Source: Achromobacter kerstersii (GTDB lineage Bacteria > Pseudomonadota > Gammaproteobacteria > Burkholderiales > Burkholderiaceae_B). From it: a stretch of DNA of 45,331 nt. The position numbers and the translations under genes are program-made. Positions 5,878 to 13,781 of this stretch are shown one piece after another. The stretch spans positions 1 through 45,331 of the forward strand of contig NZ_CADIJQ010000020.1 in assembly GCF_902859595.1 (NCBI RefSeq). Direction: 5' to 3'. How positions within the stretch are numbered: position 1 is the stretch's first letter; the number at the start of each line of letters is the position of its first letter. The notes under the pieces are model-generated. The model did no database searches. It was not told the DNA's origin and saw only the letters and a list, made by a program, of their open reading frames with translations.

Positions 5878-8225
5878 TTGATATCCAGTTGCGCCATGGC
5901 GGCGGCGCGTTCGAAGTTGGTTTCCAGTTGGCGCTTGCCCGCAAAATACTGGTTGGGCCACGCCACATCACGGTAGCCGACTCGCGCCGCCTCGCGTAGC
6001 GTCCAAGAGGCGTCAGCCAAATGGGGACGCGCCAGCGCGCACAGGTCGGCACGGCCCGAGGCGATGATGCCGTTGGCATGATCGGCTTCGAAGATGGCGC
6101 CCACGGCGATGGTGGGAATGCCCGCTTCGTTGCGCACGCGGTCGGCGAACGGGGTCTGGAACATGCGGCCGTAGACCGGCTTTTCTTCCTTGCTGACCTG
6201 GCCCGACGAGCAGTCGATCATGTCGGCGCCCGCTGCCTTGAAGTAGCGCGCGATCTCGACGGCGTCGTCGGCGGTGATGCCGCCTTCCACCCAGTCGCTG
6301 GCCGAAATACGCACCGACATGGGTTTGTCTTCGGGCCACACTTCGCGCACGGCGCGGAACACTTCCAGCGGGAAGCGCAAACGGTTTTCCAGGCTGCCGC
6401 CGTACTCGTCGCCGCGGTGATTGGTCAGCGGCGAGATGAAGCTGGACAACAGGTAGCCGTGCGCGCAGTGCAGTTCCAGCCAGTCGAAACCGGCTTCCTG
6501 CGCCCGGCGGGCGGCCGAGATGAAGTTGTCGCGCACGTCGTCCATGTCGGCGCGCGACATGGCGCGCGGCGTCTGCGACACGCCTTCGATATAGGGCAAG
6601 GCCGAGGCCGACAGCAGCGGCCAGTTGCCTTCGGCCAGCGGATGGTCGATCTTCTGCCAGCCCAGCTGCGTGGAGCCCTTGCGCCCGGCATGGCCCAATT
6701 GCACGCCGATGCGGGCGTCGCTGTTGCCATGCACAAAATTCACGATGCGGGCAAAGGCCTGCGTTTGGTCGTCGTTCCACAAGCCGGGGCAGCCCGGGGT
6801 GATGCGGCCATCCGGCGACACGCAGGTCATTTCCACCATGACGAGCCCGGCGCCGCCCATGGCGCGCGCGCCCAGGTGCACCAGATGGAAGTCACCCGGC
6901 ACGCCATCGGTGCAGGAATACATGGCCATCGGCGACACCAGGATGCGGTTCTTCAGCCGCACGCCGCGCGCTTGGTAAGGCGTCAGCATGGGGATGGCCG
7001 GGCGCTGTCCGGATTCAGTGGGCGCGCCAGCGCGTTCGGCGATCCAGCGCTCGAAACCTTCAAGCCAGGCCGGGTCGCGCAAGCGCAGATTTTCGTGCGA
7101 AATACGCTGCGAGCGGGTCAGCAGCGAATAGGCAAACTGTTCGGGTTCCAGTTCGGCATAGCGTTCGACGTTTTCGAACCACTCGGTGGAGTTGCGCGCG
7201 GCGTTCTGGATCTTCAGCACTTCAACGCTGCGCACTTCTTCGTAGTGCTTCAGGCCGGCTTCCACACTGCCTTCGGCGCCGCTCAGGCAGCGCGCGAGTT
7301 CGATGGAATCTTCCAGCGCCAATTTGGTGCCGGAGCCAATCGAGAAGTGGGCGGTGTGGGCGGCGTCGCCCATCAGCACAACCGGCACGCGGCGCTGACC
7401 ACGCGCGGTATCCAGCGTGTTCCAGTGCACCCAGGTGTTGCAGATGACGCGCGGGAAACGAATCCAGATGGCAGAGCCGCGCAGGTGCGAGGCGTTGCTG
7501 ATCAGCGCATTGCCGTCCAGCCAGGGCGCAAACAGCTTTTCGCAATAGGCGATGCCCTCTTCCTGGCTCATCTGCTCGATGCCGGCGGCTTGCCACGTTT
7601 CTTCAGGCGTTTCCACGATGAAGGTGGACATGCCATCTTCGTAGCGATACGCATGCGCCTGGAACCAGCCATGTTCGGTCTGGACGAAGGCGAAGGTGAA
7701 GGCGTCAAACACTTTCTTGGTGCCGAGCCAGACGAAGCGGCAACGGCGCTGGTCGATGTCGGGATGAAAGGTGTCGGCGTAGCGGGTGCGGATCTGGCTG
7801 TTGATGCCGTCGGAGGCAATGACGAGGTCAGCGTCGTATTCGCGGGCGATGGATTGATCGTCCTGGACGAAGTTCTCAAACACCAGCTTGACGCCAACTT
7901 CTTCGCAACGCGCTTGCAGGATGTTCAGCAGCTTCTTGCGGCCAATGCCGATGAAGCCGTGGCCGCTGCTGCGAATGCTGCGGCCTTTGAAGTTGATGTC
8001 GATGTCATCCCAATGGTTGAACGCATCGCCAATGGTTTGAGCGGAAACGGGATCGGCTTCACGCAGGTTCTGCATGGTGGCGTCGGAGAACACCACCCCC
8101 CATCCAAAGGTGTCATACGGACGGTTGCGTTCGATGACGGTAATGTCGTTGGCAGGGTTCTGCAGTTTCATGAGCAGACCGAAATACAGGCCGGCGGGAC
8201 CGCCGCCGATGCAGACTATTTTCAT
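5874..8225 (-). CDS. Bifunctional FAD monooxygenase/Old Yellow Enzyme reductase (2-aminobenzoyl-CoA monooxygenase/reductase or salicylyl-CoA 5-hydroxylase type)
   Basis: A 783-residue natural fusion. Residues 1 to about 385 are a PHBH-type FAD monooxygenase with GGGPAG at 7-12 and the second flavin motif LMGDAAHTAHFSIGSG. Residues about 405-775 are an Old Yellow Enzyme-type FMN reductase, with SPMAMYSCTDG and HCAHGYLLSSFISPLTNHR. This architecture and length match the 87-kDa 2-aminobenzoyl-CoA monooxygenase/reductase of Azoarcus evansii, which hydroxylates the ring and reduces it to an alicyclic enamine-ketone. Databases often name relatives salicylyl-CoA 5-hydroxylase/oxidoreductase. It is the first gene of the operon, with the putative operator 75-95 bp upstream. 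Confidence 0.9.
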   Translation of the reverse strand: MKIVCIGGGPAGLYFGLLMKLQNPANDITVIERNRPYDTFGWGVVFSDATMQNLREADPVSAQTIGDAFNHWDDIDINFKGRSIRSSGHGFIGIGRKKLLNILQARCEEVGVKLVFENFVQDDQSIAREYDADLVIASDGINSQIRTRYADTFHPDIDQRRCRFVWLGTKKVFDAFTFAFVQTEHGWFQAHAYRYEDGMSTFIVETPEETWQAAGIEQMSQEEGIAYCEKLFAPWLDGNALISNASHLRGSAIWIRFPRVICNTWVHWNTLDTARGQRRVPVVLMGDAAHTAHFSIGSGTKLALEDSIELARCLSGAEGSVEAGLKHYEEVRSVEVLKIQNAARNSTEWFENVERYAELEPEQFAYSLLTRSQRISHENLRLRDPAWLEGFERWIAERAGAPTESGQRPAIPMLTPYQARGVRLKNRILVSPMAMYSCTDGVPGDFHLVHLGARAMGGAGLVMVEMTCVSPDGRITPGCPGLWNDDQTQAFARIVNFVHGNSDARIGVQLGHAGRKGSTQLGWQKIDHPLAEGNWPLLSASALPYIEGVSQTPRAMSRADMDDVRDNFISAARRAQEAGFDWLELHCAHGYLLSSFISPLTNHRGDEYGGSLENRLRFPLEVFRAVREVWPEDKPMSVRISASDWVEGGITADDAVEIARYFKAAGADMIDCSSGQVSKEEKPVYGRMFQTPFADRVRNEAGIPTIAVGAIFEADHANGIIASGRADLCALARPHLADASWTLREAARVGYRDVAWPNQYFAGKRQLETNFERAAAMAQLDIK

Positions 8226-8299
8226 TGCCGTATACGCTCCGAGGTACGCGACAGTCGCTCGTTTATCTAGAGCGGGGGGCCGCGGATATTTAGGTCTGG

Positions 8300-8320
8300 A
8301 TAGTTTAGGCTTGAAATATA
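8300..8320 (-). promoter_or_regulatory. Candidate MarR operator/promoter of the CoA-aromatic operon
   Basis: On the plus strand this site begins ATAGTTTAGG and continues CTTGAAATATA. It matches 17 of 21 bases with 20853-20873 upstream of the ABC transporter operon, in the same orientation relative to the downstream genes. The inner 18 bp form an imperfect inverted repeat (TAGTTTA, 4-bp spacer, TGAAATA), a size and shape suited to a MarR dimer. On the minus strand it contains TAAACT, which could be a -10 element. It lies in an AT-rich island within very GC-rich DNA, 75 bp ahead of the first start codon. Regulator and function are inferred. Confidence 0.6.
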
Positions 8321-8363
8321 TACCTGAAGTTGAGGGTTCGCAAATGGGGGAAAGCTATTAGGT

Positions 8364-8448
8364 GCGGGAGGGGGAAAGGGGGACGGCTTCTGGGGGGTGT
8401 GGGGTGGGCGGGCGCAGGGGGCTCGGGGGTGGGGGGTGTGTCGGGTGG
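8364..8448 (+). other. Guanine-run cluster, potential G-quadruplex
   Basis: The plus strand carries many runs of three to six G separated by short loops, for example TGGGGGGTGTGGGGTGGG near 8391. It lies between the putative operator of the catabolic operon and repeat copy C, in a gene-free region. This composition is compatible with an intramolecular G-quadruplex on the plus strand, the template strand for the leftward operon. No function is shown by the sequence alone. Confidence 0.5.
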
Positions 8449-8513
8449 GCGCTCGTAGGGGCTTCGTGGGATGAGGTTGTTTTGGGCGGGCGGGCGTGGG
8501 AGCTTCGTAGGTC

Positions 8514-8677
8514 GCCCATCGTCGGGGTGGGCGTGACGGCGCGCGCCCACGATTGCGGTCCGGAGCCTTCGCTCCGGACTGCCCCGTCGTCATCTTCGTC
8601 CAGGCCTTCGGCCTTCCCTTCAGATTCCCTCGGGCGCATCAAGGTTGCGCGCCGTCACGCCCACCCCGACGACGGGC
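8514..8677 (+). repeat. Three-stem repeat element, copy C (type II arms)
   Basis: A 164-bp element closed by a 31-bp inverted repeat (8514-8544 with 8647-8677), 30 of 31 positions paired. The one exception is A opposite C, which is a G-U wobble if the opposite strand is transcribed. The conserved core follows: CGATTGCGGTCCGGAG, hairpin GTCCGGAGC/GCTCCGGAC (8558-8579), hairpin AGGCC-TTC-GGCCT (8602-8614), then GATTCCCTCGGGC. Its arms share no clear similarity with type I arms, whereas the core is nearly identical. It reads on the plus strand, facing copy B. Function unknown. Confidence 0.85.
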
Positions 8678-8749
8678 TGCCGATGTCTTGGATCGGGGCG
8701 CTGCTAGGGTGTGCATTAGTGACGAGTGCTGCGATGCCCGCCGAGTGGC

Positions 8750-8765
8750 GGCCGCGCGGGCGGCC
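8750..8765 (+). repeat. 16-bp companion motif downstream of repeat copy C
   Basis: GGCCGCGCGGGCGGCC occurs here on the plus strand and, perfectly inverted, at 9056-9071. It is followed in both places by related sequence ending GTGGTGCGCG (about 8785-8795 here). It lies about 70 bp beyond the right arm of copy C, at a position comparable to its partner beyond copy B, so it is probably part of a longer composite repeat. No gene is seen in it. Confidence 0.6.
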
Positions 8766-8870
8766 TTACTCGGCATACGCGGTGGTGCGCGATTGGATGG
8801 GGTTCGCTTTCGCGAATGTGGGGGAGTCGTTTGCTAGTGGAGCCCCCGCACGTTTTTGGGGGGGTAGAGG

Positions 8871-8922
8871 GGTGGCGCGCGTCCGGCACGGCCTTGCGCG
8901 TGCCGACCCGTCGCGCGCCACC
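8871..8922. other. Nested palindrome in the gene-free region between repeat copies C and B
   Basis: An 11-bp perfect inverted repeat, GGTGGCGCGCG (8871-8881) with CGCGCGCCACC (8912-8922), encloses a second one, CGGCACG (8884-8890) with CGTGCCG (8899-8905). It could form a long hairpin with one internal loop. There is no T tract on either side, so it is not a standard intrinsic terminator. The surrounding 8226-9389 region has no convincing coding sequence. It holds the putative operator, the G-rich cluster, repeat copies C and B with companion motifs, and this structure. Confidence 0.6.
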
Positions 8923-9055
8923 GCACCGGAGTTCAACGGGTGACCGTGCCTCGTGGGATGGATGAAGCGTGGCAACCGTCAAGAAGAACCCGAACAAAGC
9001 CGCCACACGCGAAGCGAAAAGCATCACCGCGCACCACGACGCGTAAGCTCCACAA

Positions 9056-9071
9056 GGCCGCCCGCGCGGCC
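9056..9071 (-). repeat. 16-bp companion motif downstream of repeat copy B
   Basis: The inverted partner of 8750-8765. Between it and copy B, positions 9069-9100 match 110-141 beside copy A closely, including GCGGGCCCCGCAAGATC. The matching flank beside copy A ends where the insertion sequence begins, so this copy shows what the A flank looked like before insertion. Confidence 0.6.
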
Positions 9072-9174
9072 GGCATGGAGCGGGCCCCGCAAGATCTTCC
9101 ATCACTCAAATCCCCGTGGCGAGAACCTCAAAGACCCTGACCGTCCCCGCTGACGTGAGATTGCAACTTCCAGA

Positions 9175-9348
9175 GCCCGTGGGTTCGGGGGCCTGGGGTG
9201 CGCGGGGCGTCGATAAGCCCGAGGGAATCCGTAGGGAGCCGAAGGCGTACGAGGATGACGCAGGGGGGGGCCGCCTAGGCAAGTCCGGAGCGAAGGCTCC
9301 GGACCGCAATCGTTGCCCCGCGCACCCCAGGCCCCCGAACCCACGGGC
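9175..9348 (-). repeat. Three-stem repeat element, copy B (type I arms)
   Basis: A 174-bp element with a perfect 34-bp inverted repeat (9175-9208 with 9315-9348). The arms differ from those of copy A at arm positions 4, 6 and 15, and every change is matched by the complementary change in the other arm (positions 31, 29 and 20). The invariant hairpin is at 9283-9304. The third stem is weaker, GCC-GAA-GGC (9238-9246), with a possible GTA/TAC outer pairing. The core reads on the minus strand, the direction of the GGDEF-EAL gene, whose stop codon lies 41 bp upstream. A conserved GGTTCTT precedes the arm in both A and B. Confidence 0.85.
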
Positions 9349-9389
9349 GTCTTAAGAACCCATGTTTAATGCAGTCTGACACCCGACTG

Positions 9390-12005
9390 CTACGGCCTGC
9401 CCCGCAGCCACTCCTCAAGATCATTGGCTGGCAACGGCGGCGAAAACAAGAAGCCTTGACCCGCCGCACACCCCTGCTCGATCAAGAATCGCCGCTGTTC
9501 CTCGTTCTCCACACCCTCGGCAACCACCGGCAGACTCAAACTTTCCCCGATACGAATCACCGCACTCGTCAGCGCGCGCGCGGCATCATCGCTTTCCAAG
9601 CCTTGGACAAAGCTTCGATCCAGCTTCAGTTCATCCACGATCAGCCGCCGCAAGTGACCCAGGCTGGAATACCCCGTCCCGAAGTCATCCATCGACAAGC
9701 GCACGCCTAAGCGATGCAGCTCCGCGATCGTCCGCAACGTGCCCGCCGTCGCATCCAGCACCACGCCTTCGGTGATCTCCAGCATCAAATCCGCCGGGGC
9801 CAGGCCGAACTCGGCCAGCGTTGCCGCGATCATTCTCGGCAAATTTAAATTGTGGAAGTTGGTCGCCGACAGGTTCACCGACACCGACGGCACGCGCAGG
9901 CCGTTGTTGCGCCAGATCGACAGTTGCGAACACGCCTCGCGCAGCGCCCAGTCGCCCAGGTCGCCGATCAGCCCGCACTCTTCGGCCAGCGGCACGAAGC
10001 GCACGGGCGAAATGTCGCCCAGCGTGGGATGGCGCCAGCGGGCCAGCGCTTCCACCCCGTACAAGCTGCCGTTCTTCAAGCCCACTTGCGGCTGATAGTG
10101 CAAGCGCAGCGCCTTGGCTTCCAGCGCGTCGCGCAGCGCGGCTTCCAGGGCCAGACGCTCTTGCGCCTGGCGGTTCATCTCGGCGCTGAAGAACGAAATG
10201 CGGTTGCGGCCCGCCGTCTTCGCCTGGTACATCGCCATGTCGGCGTGGCGCAGCAGCGTATCCATGTCGCGCCCATTCTCCGGGAACACGCTGATGCCGA
10301 TGCTGACCGATGGGTTCAGCGTAATGCCGCCCACCGAAAACGGCTGCGCCAACGCCACCAGGATGTGCTCAGCGGCGGCGGTCAGGCGGCCGTGTTCGAA
10401 GTCCGGCATCAGCATCACGAATTCGTCGCCCGACAGCCGGCCCACGATGTCAGCCGGCCGCGCCAGGCGGCGCAGGCGTTGGGCCACATCGCGCAGGAGC
10501 GCGTCGCCGATGGGATGGCCCAGCGTGTCGTTGACCTGCTTGAAGCGGTCCAGGTCCAGGAACAGCACCGCCACGCGCTTGCGCTCGGGTTCGGCGCGCG
10601 CGATGGCCTGCTCGGCTTGCGCCAGCAGCAGGTTGCGGTTCGGCAGGCCCGTCAGTTCGTCGTAGAACGCCAGTTGGCGGATGCGGGCGCGGGCTTCCTC
10701 GCGCTCCAGCGCCAGGGCGCACAGATAGACGCAGACATCCACCAGGCGATGATGGAAATCGTCGGGCAGACGGCGTTCGCGGAAATAGAAACAGAAGGTG
10801 CCGATCACCCGGCCGTCGCTCGACTTGATGGGCGACGACCAGCAGGCCTTCACGTCCTCCGGCAACGGCAGGTGGCGGTAGTCGTCCCAGAGCGGGTCGG
10901 TGGCGATGTCCGGCACGATGACCGGGCGGCCCAGGAATGCGGACGTGCCGCAGGCGCCGGCTTGCGGGCCGATCTTCACGCCGTCCAGCGCATCGGTATA
11001 GGGGGCCGGCATGCTCGGGGCCGCCAACGGCCGCAGGTGGCCGGTGTCGTCCACGCGCAGCACGGTGGCCGCCACTTCGGGCGCCAGGCGCTCAACCTCG
11101 CGGCACACCATGTTCATGACCTCGACCACCGAGGCCTCGTTCACCATGGCTTGCAGCACGCGGCGTTGCAGCACCTCGTGCACCTTGGTCGGCGTGATGT
11201 CGGTCAGCACGTCCACGACATTGACGAGCGTACCGCGGTCATCGAACACGGAGTTCGCCATGACCGACACCCACAGCGGCTTGCCGCCGCGGTCGTAGAC
11301 CAGGACGTCCTTGTGGAACCCTTCGCGGCAGGCGATGCGGCGGTCCAGCTCTTCGCGGGTGCCGCCGTCGGGGCGGCCACCAGCCAGCAGTTCGCCCAAT
11401 TCCTGGTGCAAGGCGTCGCCGCGGGCGAAGCCCAGCATGCGCTGAAAGCCGTCGTTCACATAGACGATGCGGCCATCGCAACCGGAGACCGCCACCGCGT
11501 TGCCCGTTTCGTTGATGCCCAAGAGCAGCAGGCGGACTTCTTCCTGGCGCTCGGCGTCCGCGATGGATTTGCGCGAAATGACCGAGATGCGCGCGACGTC
11601 GCCCTCATCGTTGCGCAGCGGCATATACGTGGCTTCGATCCACAGCGTGCCGCCATTTTTCATGCGGTAGCGGCAGGTGCCTGAAAAGTGTTCGCCCTGG
11701 AGCAATCGGGTCCAGATCTGCTCCCCGCTGGCGATGCCCTTGCCCTCGTCCATGCTGTCGCACAGCATGTCGTGGCGCAGCGCCAGGGCCTCTTCGCGGG
11801 TATAACCCACGGCGGCCAGGAAATTGGCGTTGGCGTTCATCAGCGAACCGTCGGCATCGAAATCGAACAGCAACAGCGCCCGATCCATCGACGTCAGATA
11901 ATTGCCCGCATGCCACGCGGCGCCCTGGGGGCCCGCGCTCGAAACGCTTACATGAGTATCAAGCATAAGGGGCTCCATACCGGAATACAGCTGATCCGGT
12001 TTCAT
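9390..12005 (-). CDS. PAS-PAS-GAF-GGDEF-EAL cyclic-di-GMP signalling protein
   Basis: This 871-residue cytoplasmic protein has two PAS domains (about 40-155 and 160-280), a GAF domain (285-430), a GGDEF domain (445-600) and an EAL domain (615-865). The GGDEF signature is RLSGDEF with an upstream RPAD inhibitory site. The EAL domain keeps EALAR, EITE, DDFGTGYSS, ELKLDRSF, VAEGVEN and the terminal GQGF, so phosphodiesterase activity is likely. The cyclase half could be active or could serve as a GTP sensor. The start is directly adjacent to the siaD stop (TGA ATG); ATG at 11966 has a better GGAG site. It is probably the fifth gene of the sia operon. Confidence 0.92.
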   Translation of the reverse strand: MKPDQLYSGMEPLMLDTHVSVSSAGPQGAAWHAGNYLTSMDRALLLFDFDADGSLMNANANFLAAVGYTREEALALRHDMLCDSMDEGKGIASGEQIWTRLLQGEHFSGTCRYRMKNGGTLWIEATYMPLRNDEGDVARISVISRKSIADAERQEEVRLLLLGINETGNAVAVSGCDGRIVYVNDGFQRMLGFARGDALHQELGELLAGGRPDGGTREELDRRIACREGFHKDVLVYDRGGKPLWVSVMANSVFDDRGTLVNVVDVLTDITPTKVHEVLQRRVLQAMVNEASVVEVMNMVCREVERLAPEVAATVLRVDDTGHLRPLAAPSMPAPYTDALDGVKIGPQAGACGTSAFLGRPVIVPDIATDPLWDDYRHLPLPEDVKACWSSPIKSSDGRVIGTFCFYFRERRLPDDFHHRLVDVCVYLCALALEREEARARIRQLAFYDELTGLPNRNLLLAQAEQAIARAEPERKRVAVLFLDLDRFKQVNDTLGHPIGDALLRDVAQRLRRLARPADIVGRLSGDEFVMLMPDFEHGRLTAAAEHILVALAQPFSVGGITLNPSVSIGISVFPENGRDMDTLLRHADMAMYQAKTAGRNRISFFSAEMNRQAQERLALEAALRDALEAKALRLHYQPQVGLKNGSLYGVEALARWRHPTLGDISPVRFVPLAEECGLIGDLGDWALREACSQLSIWRNNGLRVPSVSVNLSATNFHNLNLPRMIAATLAEFGLAPADLMLEITEGVVLDATAGTLRTIAELHRLGVRLSMDDFGTGYSSLGHLRRLIVDELKLDRSFVQGLESDDAARALTSAVIRIGESLSLPVVAEGVENEEQRRFLIEQGCAAGQGFLFSPPLPANDLEEWLRGRP

Positions 12006-12803
12006 TCAGCGCTTTGGAAAGCCTAGCGTCACGCGGTCGCGTCCGTCCTGCTTGGCCAGGTACAGCGCCTGGTCAGCACGGCTGAGCGTTTCCGAGAAGG
12101 TCTCGCCCAACTGGTGATGCGCCATGCCGATACTGACCGTCAACCTCAATACTTCGTCGCCCGCCTCAACCGCCAGCCCGCGCACCGCGCCGACCAGCCG
12201 GTCCATGACGCCTTGCGCGGCTTCGGGCCGCGTGTTGGGAAGCAGCACCAGAAATTCCTCCCCGCCCCAACGGCCGCACAAATCATATTCACGCAGGCTC
12301 TTGACCAGCACGCCGGCCAGCTCAACCAGCGCGCGGTCGCCCGCTTCATGGCCGAAGCGGTCATTGACCGCTTTGAAGTGGTCCACATCCAGCATCGCCA
12401 CGACAAAGCTCTCGCCGCTGCGTGCCGCGCGCCCGACTTCCTGCTTGATCATTTCCATCAAGGCGCGCCGGTTCAGCAAACTGGTCAGCGGATCGCGGTT
12501 GGACGTTTCTTCCAGCGCCACATTCAGGTCGCGCATCATGCTCTGGTAGTGATCGGAAATGCGTGCAATGCGCGTCAAGCGCCGCAACTGGCGGTCAAAC
12601 TTGTCGTACAGGCCCAGCTCGCGCTCATGCGCCATGGTCTGATAGGCGTCCGACAGCTGGGTCACGCGTTCGATACGCGCCATCTGCTCGGCGGTGTGCT
12701 GCCACAGCGACTCCAGGGCTTCCCGCAAGGGATGGCCGGCATAGGCCGGGTCCGCCAGCAGCGCGACGATGCGGCGATCCAGTTCGGCGGCGCCCGGTTT
12801 CAT
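12006..12803 (-). CDS. siaD: Diguanylate cyclase SiaD
   Basis: A 265-residue protein with an N-terminal helical or coiled-coil region (1-100) and a C-terminal GGDEF domain (about 100-262). The signature is RWGGEEF, preceded by an REYD inhibitory site. It should make c-di-GMP from two GTP. The gene overlaps siaC by 4 bp (ATGA). In Pseudomonas aeruginosa, unphosphorylated SiaC binds and activates SiaD, driving aggregation and biofilm formation. The order siaA-siaB-siaC-siaD is the same here, which makes the assignment strong. Confidence 0.92.
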   Translation of the reverse strand: MKPGAAELDRRIVALLADPAYAGHPLREALESLWQHTAEQMARIERVTQLSDAYQTMAHERELGLYDKFDRQLRRLTRIARISDHYQSMMRDLNVALEETSNRDPLTSLLNRRALMEMIKQEVGRAARSGESFVVAMLDVDHFKAVNDRFGHEAGDRALVELAGVLVKSLREYDLCGRWGGEEFLVLLPNTRPEAAQGVMDRLVGAVRGLAVEAGDEVLRLTVSIGMAHHQLGETFSETLSRADQALYLAKQDGRDRVTLGFPKR

Positions 12804-13177
12804 TCTCGGCCAACCACCGAGAACGGAAACGTGCAGTCTTCCTTGAATTCTTCGGCCAGTTCGCCGACGCGTTCATTGCGGCTGTCATAGAACCAGGTCA
12901 CGCTGACCTGGCGGCCCTTGCCGTGGGCGGCTTCGAGCAGATCGAAAATGTCCATGACGGACTTGATGCTGCTGGTGTTCAGGTACAGCAGCTCCAATTC
13001 CAGGCTCAACGGGGCGGCCGAACCCAGCAGGTAGGCCTCGACCCATTCGATCACCGGGCCAAACAATTCAAAGGAATTCTCGGGGTAGGAGTCGCCGCGC
13101 ATCACCAGCACGCCGGCGTCGGCGTCGGCGGTGATGGCAGGCGTGGACTGCGTCCCGGGAATGTTCAACTCTTTCAT
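12800..13177 (-). CDS. siaC: SiaC, phosphorylation-controlled activator of SiaD (DUF1987)
   Basis: A 125-residue SiaC-family (DUF1987) protein, the switch element of the Sia pathway. The segment LLYLNTSSIKSVMDIFDLLE places a threonine at residue 68, the position phosphorylated by SiaB in P. aeruginosa SiaC. The dephosphorylated form activates SiaD. A good ribosome site, GGAGTATCTG, precedes the ATG. It follows siaB by about 40 bp and overlaps siaD. The fold resembles anti-sigma-factor antagonists, but its partner is a cyclase. Confidence 0.92.
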   Translation of the reverse strand: MKELNIPGTQSTPAITADADAGVLVMRGDSYPENSFELFGPVIEWVEAYLLGSAAPLSLELELLYLNTSSIKSVMDIFDLLEAAHGKGRQVSVTWFYDSRNERVGELAEEFKEDCTFPFSVVGRE

Positions 13178-13218
13178 CAGATACTCCGAAAATGATTCTG
13201 GAATGCGCGCGGGCGCCC

Positions 13219-13758
13219 TCAGATCACGACGCTCAGGCTGAAGAACGCCCGGCCCTCGCCCGCGGCGGGCGTCAGGCTGGCTTCCAGCGGAGCGCCGGCG
13301 CGGCGCGCGATGTCGATCAGCCCAAGGCCCGCGCCCGAAGCCACGCCCTGGGTGCGCGGCTTGTGCAGCTGCATCTTGTATTCGGCCTTCAGCGCCGCCT
13401 TGTCCAATGCGGCCAGCTCGCGAATCCGGGCGACCAGCGCATGGCCGTCCTCGGTCTTCACCAGGTTGCCCGCCGACACCACGTAGCGGCTTTCATCGCG
13501 GCGGCCGATCACCACCGTGGCCGAGGCTTCAGCGTCGCCATTGGCGGCGGCGTATTGGCGGATGTTCTGGATCATTTCGATATAGACCGAAAAAACGTCC
13601 ATGGCCTCCGCCGGCCGTGCGTGTTCCGCGTTCAGGTAATTTTTGAGCGCATTGCCGATTTCCTCGATCAGGCTGCGGGAGATCGGCCCGTTGAAGCACA
13701 GCAAGGTGCGGTTCTGGTTGAACCGTTCACCCAGCGCGTAGAGATCGGAGGCATTCAT
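13219..13758 (-). CDS. siaB: SiaB family protein kinase (DUF6272)
   Basis: A 179-residue protein of the SiaB family, related to GHKL ATPases and anti-sigma-factor kinases. EMIQNIRQYAA resembles the N-box helix and GAGLGLIDIARRAG a glycine-rich ATP-lid region. In P. aeruginosa SiaB phosphorylates SiaC and switches SiaD activity off. The ATG at 13758 was chosen, with GGTGA eight bases upstream; a GTG at 13768-13770 would add four residues. It lies 23 bp after siaA in the operon. Confidence 0.88.
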   Translation of the reverse strand: MNASDLYALGERFNQNRTLLCFNGPISRSLIEEIGNALKNYLNAEHARPAEAMDVFSVYIEMIQNIRQYAAANGDAEASATVVIGRRDESRYVVSAGNLVKTEDGHALVARIRELAALDKAALKAEYKMQLHKPRTQGVASGAGLGLIDIARRAGAPLEASLTPAAGEGRAFFSLSVVI

Positions 13759-13781
13759 AGGGGTTATCACCCGGAAAACGT

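Noticed and set aside
5874..8225. Frameshift or assembly fusion joining a monooxygenase and a reductase gene
   Set aside because: The fusion is a known natural architecture of this length, and both domains are complete in one uninterrupted frame.
8969..9046. 25-residue lysine-rich peptide from GTG (VATVKKNPNKAATREAKS...)
   Set aside because: Too short, weak start, and it lies between repeat modules; no neighbouring evidence of translation.
8716..9105. 129-codon minus-strand frame between repeat copies C and B
   Set aside because: It crosses the companion motifs and nested palindrome, is Arg/Pro/Ser-rich, and shows no recognisable domain. Relatives in databases would likely be repeat-derived spurious ORFs.
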